Of a stretch of DNA of 64,000 bases, positions 1-9,607 are shown piece after piece (position 1 is the stretch's first letter; every line of letters begins with the position of its first letter). Below the pieces are notes generated by a model that saw nothing but the letters and a program-made list of their open reading frames with translations, searched no databases and was not told the DNA's origin. Source of the DNA: Pantoea rwandensis (lineage in GTDB: Bacteria > Pseudomonadota > Gammaproteobacteria > Enterobacterales > Enterobacteriaceae); NCBI RefSeq assembly GCF_002095475.1, contig NZ_MLFR01000006.1, forward strand, positions 108,233-172,232. Reading direction: 5' to 3'. The position numbers were made by a program, and so were the translations under genes.

Positions 1-956
1 GCGTGCATGGGCGCTGGGATGGAGAACGTCTACGCGGCGAAGCCTGGTGGCCTGCCCAGTCGCTGACGGTATTTCAACCGCTGTTGAGCAGCGATCTGAA
101 AATGCGCATTCAGTCTGGTGAACTCCGCGCGCAAATGGCCTTTTCTGCTGCCAGCAAGCAGGGCTTCGAAGCGGGCGGGTTCTGGGCCGTGAAACAGGGT
201 AGCGTGTGGATGCCGGACAGTGAAATCAATGGCATCGATTTCTCACTGCCTTTCCGCCTTAAAGATCATCAATGGCAACTTGGACGCCGTGGCCCGGTTT
301 CGCTGCGTATTGCCGAAGTCAAAAACCAGTTTGCCCTCCAGAATATTACCGCCGATTTGCAAGGCCATTATCCATGGCAGGAGCGCCAGCCGCTCACGCT
401 GAGTAATGTGAACCTCGATCTGCTTGGCGGTCATGTCAGCATGCCTGAGTTGCGCATGCCGCAGCATGAGCCTGCCCGTGTCTCACTACGCGAGATCAAC
501 CTCAGCAAGCTGATTACCGCCATCAAACCCAAACAGTTTGCCATGTCGGGCAAGGTCAATGGCGAGTTGCCGCTGTGGGTGAATAACCCACAATGGCTGA
601 TTGAAAAGGGATGGATTGCCAACAGTGGGCCGCTCACCTTCCGTATGGATAAAGATATGGCCGATGCGATTGTCAGCAATAACTTTGCCGCTGGCGCAGC
701 GATGGACTGGTTGCGCTACATGGAAATTTCCCGATCCTGGGCGACGATTGACCTGGATAACTTTGGCAATTTGACGATGCAGTCAGAAGTGAAAGGCACC
801 AGCCAGTTTAGTAATCGCCGCCAGTCGATCAATCTCAACTATCGGCATCAGGAAAACCTGTTCCAGCTGTGGCGCAGCCTGCGCTTCGGCGATAATTTGC
901 AATCATGGGTGGAGCAAAATGCCACCCTGCCATCCAAGAAGGATCCCCAACCATGA
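1..956 (+). CDS. ydbH: YdbH, C-terminal part (AsmA-like inter-membrane lipid transport protein)
   Basis: About 317 C-terminal residues in an open frame that runs off the left edge of the window; the E. coli protein is near 880 residues, so roughly the last third is present. YdbH is one of the AsmA-like proteins (with TamB and YhdP) thought to bridge the periplasm and move phospholipid to the outer membrane. The visible part is soluble, rich in short beta-strand-like stretches and has no transmembrane segment, as expected for the periplasmic end. It is followed without a gap by ynbE and ydbL, the same three-gene order as E. coli, which is the main support for the name. The true start is outside the window. 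Confidence 0.88.
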   Translation, partial: VHGRWDGERLRGEAWWPAQSLTVFQPLLSSDLKMRIQSGELRAQMAFSAASKQGFEAGGFWAVKQGSVWMPDSEINGIDFSLPFRLKDHQWQLGRRGPVSLRIAEVKNQFALQNITADLQGHYPWQERQPLTLSNVNLDLLGGHVSMPELRMPQHEPARVSLREINLSKLITAIKPKQFAMSGKVNGELPLWVNNPQWLIEKGWIANSGPLTFRMDKDMADAIVSNNFAAGAAMDWLRYMEISRSWATIDLDNFGNLTMQSEVKGTSQFSNRRQSINLNYRHQENLFQLWRSLRFGDNLQSWVEQNATLPSKKDPQP

Positions 957-1138
957 GCCTCAGGGCATTGCTGTTACTGGTGCTATTGCCAATCACGGGT
1001 TGCGTGCCGCGTATTGAAGTGGCAGCACCGAAAGAGCCGATCACTATCAACATGAATGTGAAGATTGAACATGAAATTCACATCAAAGTGGATAAAGACG
1101 TGGAAGCGCTGCTGAAAAATCAGAGCGGGCTGTTTTGA
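953..1138 (+). CDS. ynbE: YnbE, small outer-membrane lipoprotein
   Basis: 61 residues. The ATG overlaps the ydbH stop (ATGA), which indicates translational coupling; a longer reading from 905 would lie inside ydbH and hide the signal peptide. The N-terminus is a hydrophobic lipoprotein signal ending in the lipobox I-T-G-C near residues 15-18, so Cys18 should be lipidated. In E. coli, YnbE is the outer-membrane partner of YdbH and is needed for its lipid-transport role. Length, lipobox and position between ydbH and ydbL all fit the family. Confidence 0.9.
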   Translation: MSLRALLLLVLLPITGCVPRIEVAAPKEPITINMNVKIEHEIHIKVDKDVEALLKNQSGLF

Positions 1139-1149
1139 GGAGGAGCAGT

Positions 1150-1470
1150 ATGAGACTCAAAGGGATCATATTGATTCTGGCGCTACTGCTAGCGCCATCA
1201 GCGTGGGCATTGACGCTGGACGAAGCGCGACAGCAGGGGCGTGTGGGAGAGACATTGAGTGGTTTTATCGCCGCGCGGCAACAGGATGATGAAACTCTGG
1301 CACTGGTTAAACGCATCAATGAGGGGCGTTCGCAGCAGTATCAGCGTGTGGCGCAGCAGAACAACCTGACCACCAGTGAAGTGGCACGCATCGCGGGAGA
1401 AAAACTGGTGAGCCGTGCCGGCAGCGGTGAGTATGTTCGTGGGATTAACGGGCAGTGGTTACGTAAGTAA
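1150..1470 (+). CDS. ydbL: YdbL, periplasmic DUF1318 protein
   Basis: 106 residues with a Sec signal peptide ending near Ala-Trp-Ala (about residue 20). The ATG at 1150 is preceded by a strong AGGAGGAG ribosome site at 1138-1145; the in-frame TTG at 1135 would overlap ynbE and lacks such a site. The C-terminal part ends in G-Q-W-L-R-K, typical of DUF1318. It is the third gene of the ydbH-ynbE-ydbL operon; in E. coli YdbL is reported to modulate the YdbH-YnbE complex. Its function here is inferred from family and context. Confidence 0.88.
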   Translation: MRLKGIILILALLLAPSAWALTLDEARQQGRVGETLSGFIAARQQDDETLALVKRINEGRSQQYQRVAQQNNLTTSEVARIAGEKLVSRAGSGEYVRGINGQWLRK

Positions 1471-1567
1471 AAGCCAGCACGCAATCAACCCAAACCTTTG
1501 TCGGCTGCGGCCTCACCGACAGATGCGCAATCAAGGGGGCCTGCAACACCTCCCACCTTTCAGGCAC

Positions 1568-1593
1568 AAAAAAGCCGGGCACTCAGGCCCGGC
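1568..1593 (-). terminator. Rho-independent terminator of azoR
   Basis: Read on the minus strand: stem GCCGGGC, loop of six, stem GCCCGGC, then a run of six T. It lies about 50 bases past the azoR stop codon. Confidence 0.9.
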
Positions 1594-1644
1594 AACGATG
1601 GCATCATACCCATTATTCTCGGGTATTCATCACGTTCTCAATGA

Positions 1645-2280
<636 letters not shown>

Positions 2281-2499
2281 TCAATGCGTTACACTCTACG
2301 GAGTTCCTCCGCGAGGTAAAAGCGCAATATTTCGAGACCTATGTTCGAAATTATTGAATAAGGTCGCACGTCCGGTCAGGTGAGGTTTTCCAGAGTGTGC
2401 TATCATGCCGCACAATAATTGATTGAATCCGCCGGGAAATTTAAGCCGGCATCGAGCGCACATTGTCAGGCTCGCCGCGACCACAGGTAACACATCACT

Positions 2500-5400
2500 A
2501 TGTCATCATCCGTCACTTCTCCTTTAGCCCCACTTTGGACGCGGCTCGATAATCTGACGCTGCGCGATCGCCAGCGTTTGCAACGGCGTCTGCACGGTGC
2601 CGCCAAGGTGAAAAATCCTGCTGCACAACAAAACATTGTGACCGAACTGGAGCCAGAATTCGTGGCGGCCGAGCATCGGATTGCCCAGCGCCGGGCTGCC
2701 ACCCCGCGCATTACGTTCCCAGAAAACCTGCCGGTCAGCCAAAAGCAGCAGGAAATTGCTGAGGCGATTCGCGATCATCAGGTGGTGATTGTGGCGGGTG
2801 AAACCGGTTCGGGAAAAACCACGCAGTTGCCGAAGATCTGTCTGGCGCTGGGACGCGGTGTCAAAGGGTTGATTGGCCACACCCAGCCGCGCCGTCTGGC
2901 GGCGCGTACCGTGGCAAACCGCATCGCTGATGAACTGGAAACCTCGCTGGGTGGGACGATTGGCTACAAAGTACGTTTTAACGATCAGGTCAGCGACACC
3001 ACGCAAGTCAAACTGATGACCGACGGTATTCTGCTGGCAGAAATCCAGCAGGATCGCCAGTTACTGCAATATGACACCATCATCATCGATGAAGCGCACG
3101 AACGCAGCCTGAACATCGACTTCCTGCTGGGCTATTTACGCGAGCTGTTACCGCGCCGCCCAGACCTGAAAGTGATCATTACCTCAGCCACCATCGATCC
3201 GCAGCGCTTCTCGCGCCACTTCAATCATGCACCGGTGATTGAAGTCTCAGGCCGAACTTACCCGGTGGAAGTGCGCTACCGTCCGATTGTGGAAGATGCT
3301 GACGATACCGATCGCGACCAGCTGCAGGCGATTTTTGATGCCGTTGATGAGTTGGGTCATGAGAGCCGTGGCGATATCCTGATCTTTATGAGCGGTGAGC
3401 GTGAAATTCGCGATACCGCCGATGCGCTGATGAAGCGCGATATTCCGCATACCGAAATCCTGCCGCTGTATGCGCGCCTGTCAAATGCCGAACAGAATCG
3501 CGTGTTCCAGTCGCACAGCGGACGTCGTATTGTGCTGGCAACCAACGTGGCAGAAACGTCACTGACGGTGCCGGGCATTAAGTATGTTATAGATCCCGGC
3601 ACCGCGCGCATCAGCCGTTACAGCTATCGCACTAAAGTGCAGCGCCTGCCGATTGAGCCGGTTTCACAAGCCTCTGCCAATCAGCGTAAAGGGCGTTGTG
3701 GTCGTGTCTCAGAGGGGATCTGTATTCGTCTTTATTCGGAAGACGATTTCCTCAGCCGCCCAGCGTTCACCGACCCGGAAATCCTGCGTACTAACCTGGC
3801 GTCGGTTATTCTGCAAATGACGGCGCTCGGCCTTGGTGATATCGGCGCCTTCCCGTTCGTTGAAGCGCCCGACAAGCGCAATATTCAAGATGGCGTGCGT
3901 CTGCTGGAAGAGTTGGGTGCCATCACACTCAGTGAAGATGAAACCTACAAGCTGACGACGTCGGGCCGCCAGTTGGCGCAGTTGCCGGTGGATCCGCGCC
4001 TGGCACGCATGGTGTTGGAAGCGCAAAAATTTGGTTGCGTGCGTGAAGCGATGATCATCACTGCGGCGCTCTCAATTCAAGACCCGCGCGAACGTCCGAG
4101 CGACAAACAGCAGGCTTCGGATGAGAAACATCGCCGATTTGCCGATAAAGAGTCCGATTTCCTGTCATTTGTGAATCTGTGGAATTATCTGCAAGAGCAG
4201 CAGAAAGCGCTGTCGGGTAATCATTTCCGTCGTCAGTGTAAAACCGACTTCCTGAATTACTTACGCGTGCGCGAGTGGCAGGACATCTATACGCAACTGC
4301 GTCAGGTGGTGCGTGAGCAAGGTATGCCTGTTAACAGCGAGCCCGCGCCGTACCGAGAAGTGCACTGCGCATTGCTGACGGGCTTGTTGTCGCATATTGG
4401 CCAAAAAGATAATGAGAAGCAGGAGTTCACCGGTGCGCGCAACGCCCGCTTCTCCATCTTCCCCGGTTCCGGCCTGTTTAAGAAGCCGCCGAAGTGGACT
4501 ATCGTGGCGGAACTGGTGGAAACCAGCCGCTTGTGGGGCCGCGTGGCGGCACGTATCGATCCCGAATGGATCGAACCGCTGGCGCAGCACCTGATCAAGC
4601 GTAGCTATAGTGAACCGCACTGGGAGAAAGCTCAAGGTGCGGTGATGGCGACGGAGAAAGTGACCCTTTATGGCCTGGCGATTGTGCAGGCGCGTAAGGT
4701 CAACTACAGCCGAATCGATCCTCAACTCAGTCGTGAGTTATTTATCCGTCATGCGCTGGTTGAAGGCGATTGGCAGACGCGGCATGCGTTCCTGCGCAAC
4801 AACCTGAAGTTACGCAGTGAAGTGGAAGATCTGGAACACAAATCGCGCCGCCGTGACATTCTGGTGGACGACGAAACGCTGTTTGCCTTCTACGATCGCC
4901 GCATCGGCAGTGAAGTGGTATCGGCACGCCATTTTGATAGCTGGTGGAAGCAGGCCAGCAAAGAGAATCCCGACCTGCTGAATTTTGATAAGCAGATGCT
5001 GATCAAAGATGGCGCGGATAAAGTCAGTCAGTTGGATTACCCGAACTTCTGGCATCAGGGCAACCTAAAGCTGAAGCTGAGCTATCAGTTCGAGCCAGGC
5101 GCTGATGCGGATGGGGTGACGATCCACATTCCGCTGCCGCTGTTGAATCAGGTGGAAGAGAGCGGCTTCGAGTGGCAAATTCCAGGCGTGCGCCGCGAGT
5201 TAGTTATCGCGTTAATCAAGTCGTTACCAAAGCCAACACGTCGCAATCTGGTGCCTGCGCCCAATTATGCCGAAGCTTTCCTCGCTCGGGTTACGCCGCT
5301 GGAATTACCGCTGTTAGATGCGTTGGAGCGTGAATTCCGTCGTATGACCGGTGTTACCATTGAGCGTGAAGCCTGGCAGTGGGATCAGGTGCCCGATCAC

Positions 5401-6396
5401 CTGAAAATGACCTTCCGCATCGTGGACGAGCACAATCGCAAACTGCAGGAAGGCAAAGATCTGCATCAGCTTAAACAGGTGTTGAAAGGCAAAGTCCAAG
5501 AGACGCTGTCTAAAGTGGCGGATGATGGCTTGGAACAGAGCGGTTTGCACATCTGGAGCTTTGGCGATCTGCCGCAGAGTTATGAACAGAAGCGCGGCAG
5601 TTATCAGGTCAAAGCCTGGCCTGCACTGGTGGATGAAAAGGACAGTGTCGCCATTCGCCTGTTCGACAGCGAGTTGGAGCAACAAAAAGTGATGTGGCGC
5701 GGTCAGCGCCGCTTACTGCTGCTGAATATCCCCTCGCCGATCAAATATCTGCATGAAAAGTTGCCGAACAAAGCCAAGTTGGGTTTGTACTTCAATCCCT
5801 ACGGTAAAGTGCTGGATTTAATTGATGATTGCATTGCCTGTGGCGTAGACAAACTGATGGCACAAGCGGGCGGTCCGGCGTGGCAACAGGATAACTTTGA
5901 GCAACTGCGTGACAAAGTCCGAGCGGAACTGAATGAAACTGTGGTGACCATCGCCAAACAGGTCGAACAGATTCTGACAAGCGTGTTCAATATCAACAAG
6001 TTCCTCAAGGGGCGGGTGGATATCTCGCTGGCTTTGGCACTGTCCGACGTCAAAACGCAAATGAGCGGGTTGGTGTATCGCGGCTTTGTCACGGGCAATG
6101 GCTATCAGCGATTGGGTGACACGCTGCGTTATCTGCAAGGCATTGAACGGCGTCTGGAGAAATTGCCGGTCGATCCACACAGCGACCGTGCGCGGATGCT
6201 TAAAGTACAGGCGGCTGAACAAGCATGGCAGAGTTGGCGTAACAAATTGCCACCGCAGCGTCAGGATGATGCCGAAGTGCAGGCGATTCGCTGGATGTTA
6301 GAAGAGCTAAGGATCAGCTACTTTGCGCAACAGTTAGGGACGCCTTTCCCGATTTCTGAGAAACGCATTTTGCAGGCAATGGAACAGATTAGCTGA
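2500..6396 (+). CDS. hrpA: ATP-dependent RNA helicase HrpA (DEAH box)
   Basis: 1298 residues, the usual size for enterobacterial HrpA. Walker A G-E-T-G-S-G-K-T-T lies near residues 100-108, the DEAH box at about 197-200, S-A-T (motif III) about 30 residues later, and a QRKGRCGR-type motif VI follows in the second RecA domain. The long C-terminal half carries the HA2/ratchet and OB-like regions and the HrpA-specific extension. HrpA is a 3'-to-5' helicase that unwinds mRNA and can rescue stalled or collided ribosomes. The ATG at 2500 follows a weak AGGT; the N-terminus aligns in character with E. coli HrpA from the arginine-rich stretch near residue 22 onward. Confidence 0.96.
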   Translation: MSSSVTSPLAPLWTRLDNLTLRDRQRLQRRLHGAAKVKNPAAQQNIVTELEPEFVAAEHRIAQRRAATPRITFPENLPVSQKQQEIAEAIRDHQVVIVAGETGSGKTTQLPKICLALGRGVKGLIGHTQPRRLAARTVANRIADELETSLGGTIGYKVRFNDQVSDTTQVKLMTDGILLAEIQQDRQLLQYDTIIIDEAHERSLNIDFLLGYLRELLPRRPDLKVIITSATIDPQRFSRHFNHAPVIEVSGRTYPVEVRYRPIVEDADDTDRDQLQAIFDAVDELGHESRGDILIFMSGEREIRDTADALMKRDIPHTEILPLYARLSNAEQNRVFQSHSGRRIVLATNVAETSLTVPGIKYVIDPGTARISRYSYRTKVQRLPIEPVSQASANQRKGRCGRVSEGICIRLYSEDDFLSRPAFTDPEILRTNLASVILQMTALGLGDIGAFPFVEAPDKRNIQDGVRLLEELGAITLSEDETYKLTTSGRQLAQLPVDPRLARMVLEAQKFGCVREAMIITAALSIQDPRERPSDKQQASDEKHRRFADKESDFLSFVNLWNYLQEQQKALSGNHFRRQCKTDFLNYLRVREWQDIYTQLRQVVREQGMPVNSEPAPYREVHCALLTGLLSHIGQKDNEKQEFTGARNARFSIFPGSGLFKKPPKWTIVAELVETSRLWGRVAARIDPEWIEPLAQHLIKRSYSEPHWEKAQGAVMATEKVTLYGLAIVQARKVNYSRIDPQLSRELFIRHALVEGDWQTRHAFLRNNLKLRSEVEDLEHKSRRRDILVDDETLFAFYDRRIGSEVVSARHFDSWWKQASKENPDLLNFDKQMLIKDGADKVSQLDYPNFWHQGNLKLKLSYQFEPGADADGVTIHIPLPLLNQVEESGFEWQIPGVRRELVIALIKSLPKPTRRNLVPAPNYAEAFLARVTPLELPLLDALEREFRRMTGVTIEREAWQWDQVPDHLKMTFRIVDEHNRKLQEGKDLHQLKQVLKGKVQETLSKVADDGLEQSGLHIWSFGDLPQSYEQKRGSYQVKAWPALVDEKDSVAIRLFDSELEQQKVMWRGQRRLLLLNIPSPIKYLHEKLPNKAKLGLYFNPYGKVLDLIDDCIACGVDKLMAQAGGPAWQQDNFEQLRDKVRAELNETVVTIAKQVEQILTSVFNINKFLKGRVDISLALALSDVKTQMSGLVYRGFVTGNGYQRLGDTLRYLQGIERRLEKLPVDPHSDRARMLKVQAAEQAWQSWRNKLPPQRQDDAEVQAIRWMLEELRISYFAQQLGTPFPISEKRILQAMEQIS

Positions 6397-6535
6397 CGAG
6401 TGAGAAGGGCCGTTACTGCTTTCTTTGTTGAGCGGTAGCGGCGCAATCTTATTCACGTCTTTCAGCAGCAATGCCGCTAAAGGTACGCGCGATAAATCGC
6501 ACCGCTCCAATGAAAACACCCTCAGTTCGAAGGCG

Positions 6536-7342
6536 TTATTTTGCTAATTCTTCCAGGCTATCTTTAAACGAGGTCACCGCAATGGCTCGGTTATCAGCAC
6601 GATAACGATCGGCTGGAGCGGGGGCGGAACTCTGCACCGCAATCAACTGCCAGCCATCTCCATTTTTCAGCAACAGCGGTGAGCCACTGTCTCCCGGCAG
6701 CGTATCGCATTGATGCGATAGCACGGCACGCTGTGCCCAGCCAGTAATCAAACAATCGCTGTGTGAATAGAGTGTATCGAGATGGTCCGCTGGGTAACCT
6801 GCCTGCGTCACTTTGCGATCTGTGGTTTTCAGCGCATCAGTTAAATCGCTACGGGAACCGTCAAATAACGGAATTGGCACAATGCCAGACGGCGGGTTAT
6901 GCAAAATAACTAACCCATAATCGTAAGGTGCTGCGCCCGGTGGCACAATCCAACCTTCACCATCGGCCTGTAATTTACGTGCTAAAGAGGGTTCAACCCG
7001 CGCATCGATGTCATGAATTTCGTAACGCCAACCTTTCGCGCCAGCCATAAAACGCAGGGCAACGGGCTTATCGAATTTGCCAGGAGGAGCCAGTAAGCAG
7101 TGACCGGCAGTTAACGCCAGATGTGCTGAAATAAGGGTTGCAGTACAGAGGTTGCCGCTTTCGGTTTCTAACTGGCCGATCGCGTCCCAAGGCGCGGCAC
7201 TCACATCCGTGATCGCCTTGCGATGGTCTTTGCCAAAGAATAGCGTCTTGATGTCTTCCGGGCTTGGCCCATCTTCATCATCGGCATGTGCTGCGAGGTT
7301 AAAACTGAAAATACCAACAAGAAACAGGATAGCCAGGCGCAT
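6536..7342 (-). CDS. ydgD: YdgD-like trypsin-family serine protease (secreted)
   Basis: 268 residues with a signal peptide (hydrophobic core 3-18, cleavage near A-H-A, residue 20). The catalytic triad is visible: His81 in T-A-G-H-C, Asp141 in Y-D-Y-G-L and Ser219 in G-D-S-G-S-P. Several cysteine pairs suggest periplasmic disulfides. In E. coli ydgD lies next to ydgU and asr, exactly as here, supporting the name. The substrate is unknown; the neighbourhood suggests an envelope role linked to acid stress, but this is inference. Confidence 0.88.
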   Translation of the reverse strand: MRLAILFLVGIFSFNLAAHADDEDGPSPEDIKTLFFGKDHRKAITDVSAAPWDAIGQLETESGNLCTATLISAHLALTAGHCLLAPPGKFDKPVALRFMAGAKGWRYEIHDIDARVEPSLARKLQADGEGWIVPPGAAPYDYGLVILHNPPSGIVPIPLFDGSRSDLTDALKTTDRKVTQAGYPADHLDTLYSHSDCLITGWAQRAVLSHQCDTLPGDSGSPLLLKNGDGWQLIAVQSSAPAPADRYRADNRAIAVTSFKDSLEELAK

Positions 7343-7458
7343 AGTTCTCTCAATGGCGAGAATAAGTAGGGGATATTGTCATCACGCTTGAGCGATAACT
7401 ATAGTCGGAGAGCGGGAAAAAAGGGAGAAATATTGGAGTAATCAGCACGCTACAACGA

Positions 7459-7539
7459 CTAGATAAAAAAACTGGCTGCAATAATGCCGCAGAGGATCAT
7501 CACAATCAGGATAATTTCGAAGCGATAGCGACGCACCAT
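7459..7539 (-). CDS. ydgU: YdgU-like single-pass small membrane protein (26 aa)
   Basis: A short gene: ATG at 7539, stop TAG at 7459, 26 residues. The start M-V-R-R-Y-R-F-E is basic and is followed by about 18 hydrophobic residues to the C-terminus, giving one membrane helix with the N-terminus predicted inside. A GGAG ribosome site sits a few bases upstream. E. coli has ydgU, a protein of this size and pattern, between asr and ydgD, matching this arrangement. Function unknown. Confidence 0.75.
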   Translation of the reverse strand: MVRRYRFEIILIVMILCGIIAASFFI

Positions 7540-7560
7540 TTTTCGCTACTCCAGTAAATA

Positions 7561-7587
7561 AACACCCGGCATAACCGGGTGTTTTAA
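7561..7587 (-). terminator. Hairpin between asr and ydgU
   Basis: Perfect 9-bp stem AACACCCGG / CCGGGTGTT with a five-base loop. The stem is T-ended on both strands, so it can act in either direction; it sits just after the asr stop and probably limits read-through from asr into ydgU-ydgD. Confidence 0.7.
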
Positions 7588-7620
7588 AAATTAATGCGGT
7601 ATTGGCGCTAAGAGACAGAC

Positions 7621-7938
7621 TTATTTAGCTGCTTTTTTCGCTTTTTTGTGGTGCTTTTTAGCAGCCTGGGCTTTCTGTGCAGCTGGCTTGGTTGCTTTTT
7701 TGTGGTGCTTTTTAGCAGCCTGAGCTTTCTGTGCAGCTGGCGCTTTCTTCTCTACTTTTTTGTGTTTCTTAGCGGCCTGGGCTTTCTGGGCAACTTTTTT
7801 ATGGTGAGCAGCTTTATGCTTCACTGGTGCAGCAGTAGTAGCGGCAGCAGTAGGAGCAGCAGTAGTGGTCTCAGCAGCGAAAGCAACAGAAGACATACCC
7901 ATAGCAGCGGCGATCACCAGAGCAACTAATTTTTTCAT
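7621..7938 (-). CDS. asr: Acid shock protein Asr
   Basis: 105 residues from the ATG at 7938; the longer in-frame reading from 7995 would add residues before an obvious signal peptide. The signal peptide ends at A-F-A (about residue 21). The mature protein is Ala/Thr-rich and then extremely Lys/His/Ala-rich, with the unit [10 protein letters not shown](H)-K-K repeated three times, also visible as direct repeats in the DNA. Asr is a periplasmic, highly basic protein induced at low pH; in E. coli the promoter is under PhoBR/RstBA control. The rstAB genes lie 1.7 kb away in this window. Confidence 0.93.
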   Translation of the reverse strand: MKKLVALVIAAAMGMSSVAFAAETTTAAPTAAATTAAPVKHKAAHHKKVAQKAQAAKKHKKVEKKAPAAQKAQAAKKHHKKATKPAAQKAQAAKKHHKKAKKAAK

Positions 7939-8076
7939 CGCAAATCCTCGAACTATTTTTTCATGTGTAGCCCACTGCGGGGCCGGTGAAATCACTATAT
8001 GAAAAACAATTCAGGCTTTCCGTGAGGGATTGGTATCGGCGTGTAACGGAATGTACAAAGTAAGGTAAAGGATGTG

Positions 8077-8100
8077 AAAAGGGCGGCCAGTAAGGCCGCC
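8077..8100 (-). terminator. Terminator of the rstA-rstB-carboxypeptidase unit
   Basis: On the minus strand GGCGGCC, loop TTACT, GGCCGCC, then CCTTTTC. The stem ends eight bases after the carboxypeptidase stop codon. Confidence 0.75.
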
Positions 8101-8107
8101 GCGCAGT

Positions 8108-9595
8108 TTACTCAGAGAGATAACGTTGTTCAAGATGCTGGCGGAAATAGTGCGGATTCAGCTTTTCGCCAGTGGCATTGACCAGTAATGTCTCCGTTGG
8201 GAAGCGGCTGCCGTGCTGCCAGATGTTCTGCTGTAGCCAGTCAAACACCGGCTGCAACTCGCCGTTAAGAATCAGATCGTCCACCTGCGGGATGGCTCGC
8301 TTTACGGCCTGGAACAGCTGTGCCGCATACATGGCGCCCAAGGTATAAGTCGGGAAGTAGCCAAAGGCACCGTCGGTCCAGTGAATGTCCTGCATGCAAC
8401 CATCGCGATAATTACCACGCGTATCAATACCCAGCGACTGCTGCATCTTCTCATCCCACAGCGCAGGGATATCATCGACTTCAATTTCACCTTCAATCAA
8501 CGCGCGTTCAATTTCATAACGCAGAATGACGTGTGCGGGATAGCTCAGCTCATCGGCATCAACGCGAATAAAGCCAGGCTTCACTCGCTGCGTCTGGCGA
8601 ATGAAATTATCCAGCCCTAAAGCGGGCTGATCGCCGATTAGGGCGACAACTTGCGGGTGGATATGCTGCAAGAACGTTTTGCTGCGCCCTAACTGCATCT
8701 CCATAAACAGGCTTTGAGATTCATGGATCGCGGTGGATCGCGCAAGGGCTACTGGCTGCCCACGCCACTGCTGTGGCAGATTTTGCTCGTAACGAGCGTG
8801 GCCCGTTTCATGGATCACGCCCATCATAGCGCTGAGGAAATCATTCTCGTTGTAGCGGGTGGTAATGCGCACATCTTCGGGCACACCGCCGCAGAACGGA
8901 TGAGCACTGACGTCAAGGCGGCCATGATTGAAATCAAAACCGAGGGTTTTCATCAGGCTCAGGCCCAGTTGCTTCTGTGCTTCGATAGCAAAAGGCCCAA
9001 CGGGTGCTTCAATGGCGCTTTTCTGCTGTTTGGTGACGGCACGCTGCAACAGGTCAGGCAACCAGCTTTTCAGGTCGCCAAAGGTTTGGTCAAGCTGTGC
9101 ACTGGTCATGCCAGGTTCGAACACATCTAAGAGTGCGTCGTAACGGGAAACGCCCAACGCCTCGGCACGCAATTGCGCCTCTTCGCGGCTGAGCTTCACC
9201 ACTTCTTTCAGGTTGGTCGAGAAGCCTTTCCAGTCATTCGCTGGACGCTGTTGACGCCAGGCATGTTCACAACGAGAACCTGCTAACGATTTGGCTTCCA
9301 CCAGCGAGGCAGGAAGAAGGGTTGCCTGTTGCCAGGCGCGTTGCATTTCACTGAGATTTGCTTGCTCGACGTCGTTTAAAGACTCTTGCTGTGCGGCATC
9401 AAACAGACCGCCGAGGCGCTTATCGGTCAACAGTTCATGCATAAACACACTCAACTCGGCCATGGCTTCACCGCGCGCCTGGCTGCCGCCTGGAGGCATT
9501 GTGGTTTGCATATCTACGCCAGCAATTGCACCAAGATGGCCAAAGCGAGAGAGACGCTGGAAAGTACGACTAAGCTGCTGATAAGCGGATGTCAC
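8108..9595 (-). CDS. M32-family metallocarboxypeptidase
   Basis: 495 residues, the usual length for M32 (thermostable carboxypeptidase 1) enzymes. The zinc-binding H-E-T-G-H is near residue 262 (I-H-E-T-G-H-A-R-Y-E), followed by the family's E-S-Q-S-L-F-M-E stretch about 35 residues later. These cytosolic enzymes remove C-terminal residues from peptides with broad specificity. The start is GTG at 9595 with an AAGGAG site nine bases away. It begins only 12 bases after the rstB stop, so it is very likely co-transcribed with rstAB. Confidence 0.92.
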   Translation of the reverse strand: MTSAYQQLSRTFQRLSRFGHLGAIAGVDMQTTMPPGGSQARGEAMAELSVFMHELLTDKRLGGLFDAAQQESLNDVEQANLSEMQRAWQQATLLPASLVEAKSLAGSRCEHAWRQQRPANDWKGFSTNLKEVVKLSREEAQLRAEALGVSRYDALLDVFEPGMTSAQLDQTFGDLKSWLPDLLQRAVTKQQKSAIEAPVGPFAIEAQKQLGLSLMKTLGFDFNHGRLDVSAHPFCGGVPEDVRITTRYNENDFLSAMMGVIHETGHARYEQNLPQQWRGQPVALARSTAIHESQSLFMEMQLGRSKTFLQHIHPQVVALIGDQPALGLDNFIRQTQRVKPGFIRVDADELSYPAHVILRYEIERALIEGEIEVDDIPALWDEKMQQSLGIDTRGNYRDGCMQDIHWTDGAFGYFPTYTLGAMYAAQLFQAVKRAIPQVDDLILNGELQPVFDWLQQNIWQHGSRFPTETLLVNATGEKLNPHYFRQHLEQRYLSE

Positions 9596-9607
9596 GATAA
9601 AAGCTCC

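Noticed and set aside
6334..6519. 61-codon minus-strand ORF at the hrpA 3' end
   Set aside because: Half of it lies antisense to hrpA; no ribosome site or recognisable features.
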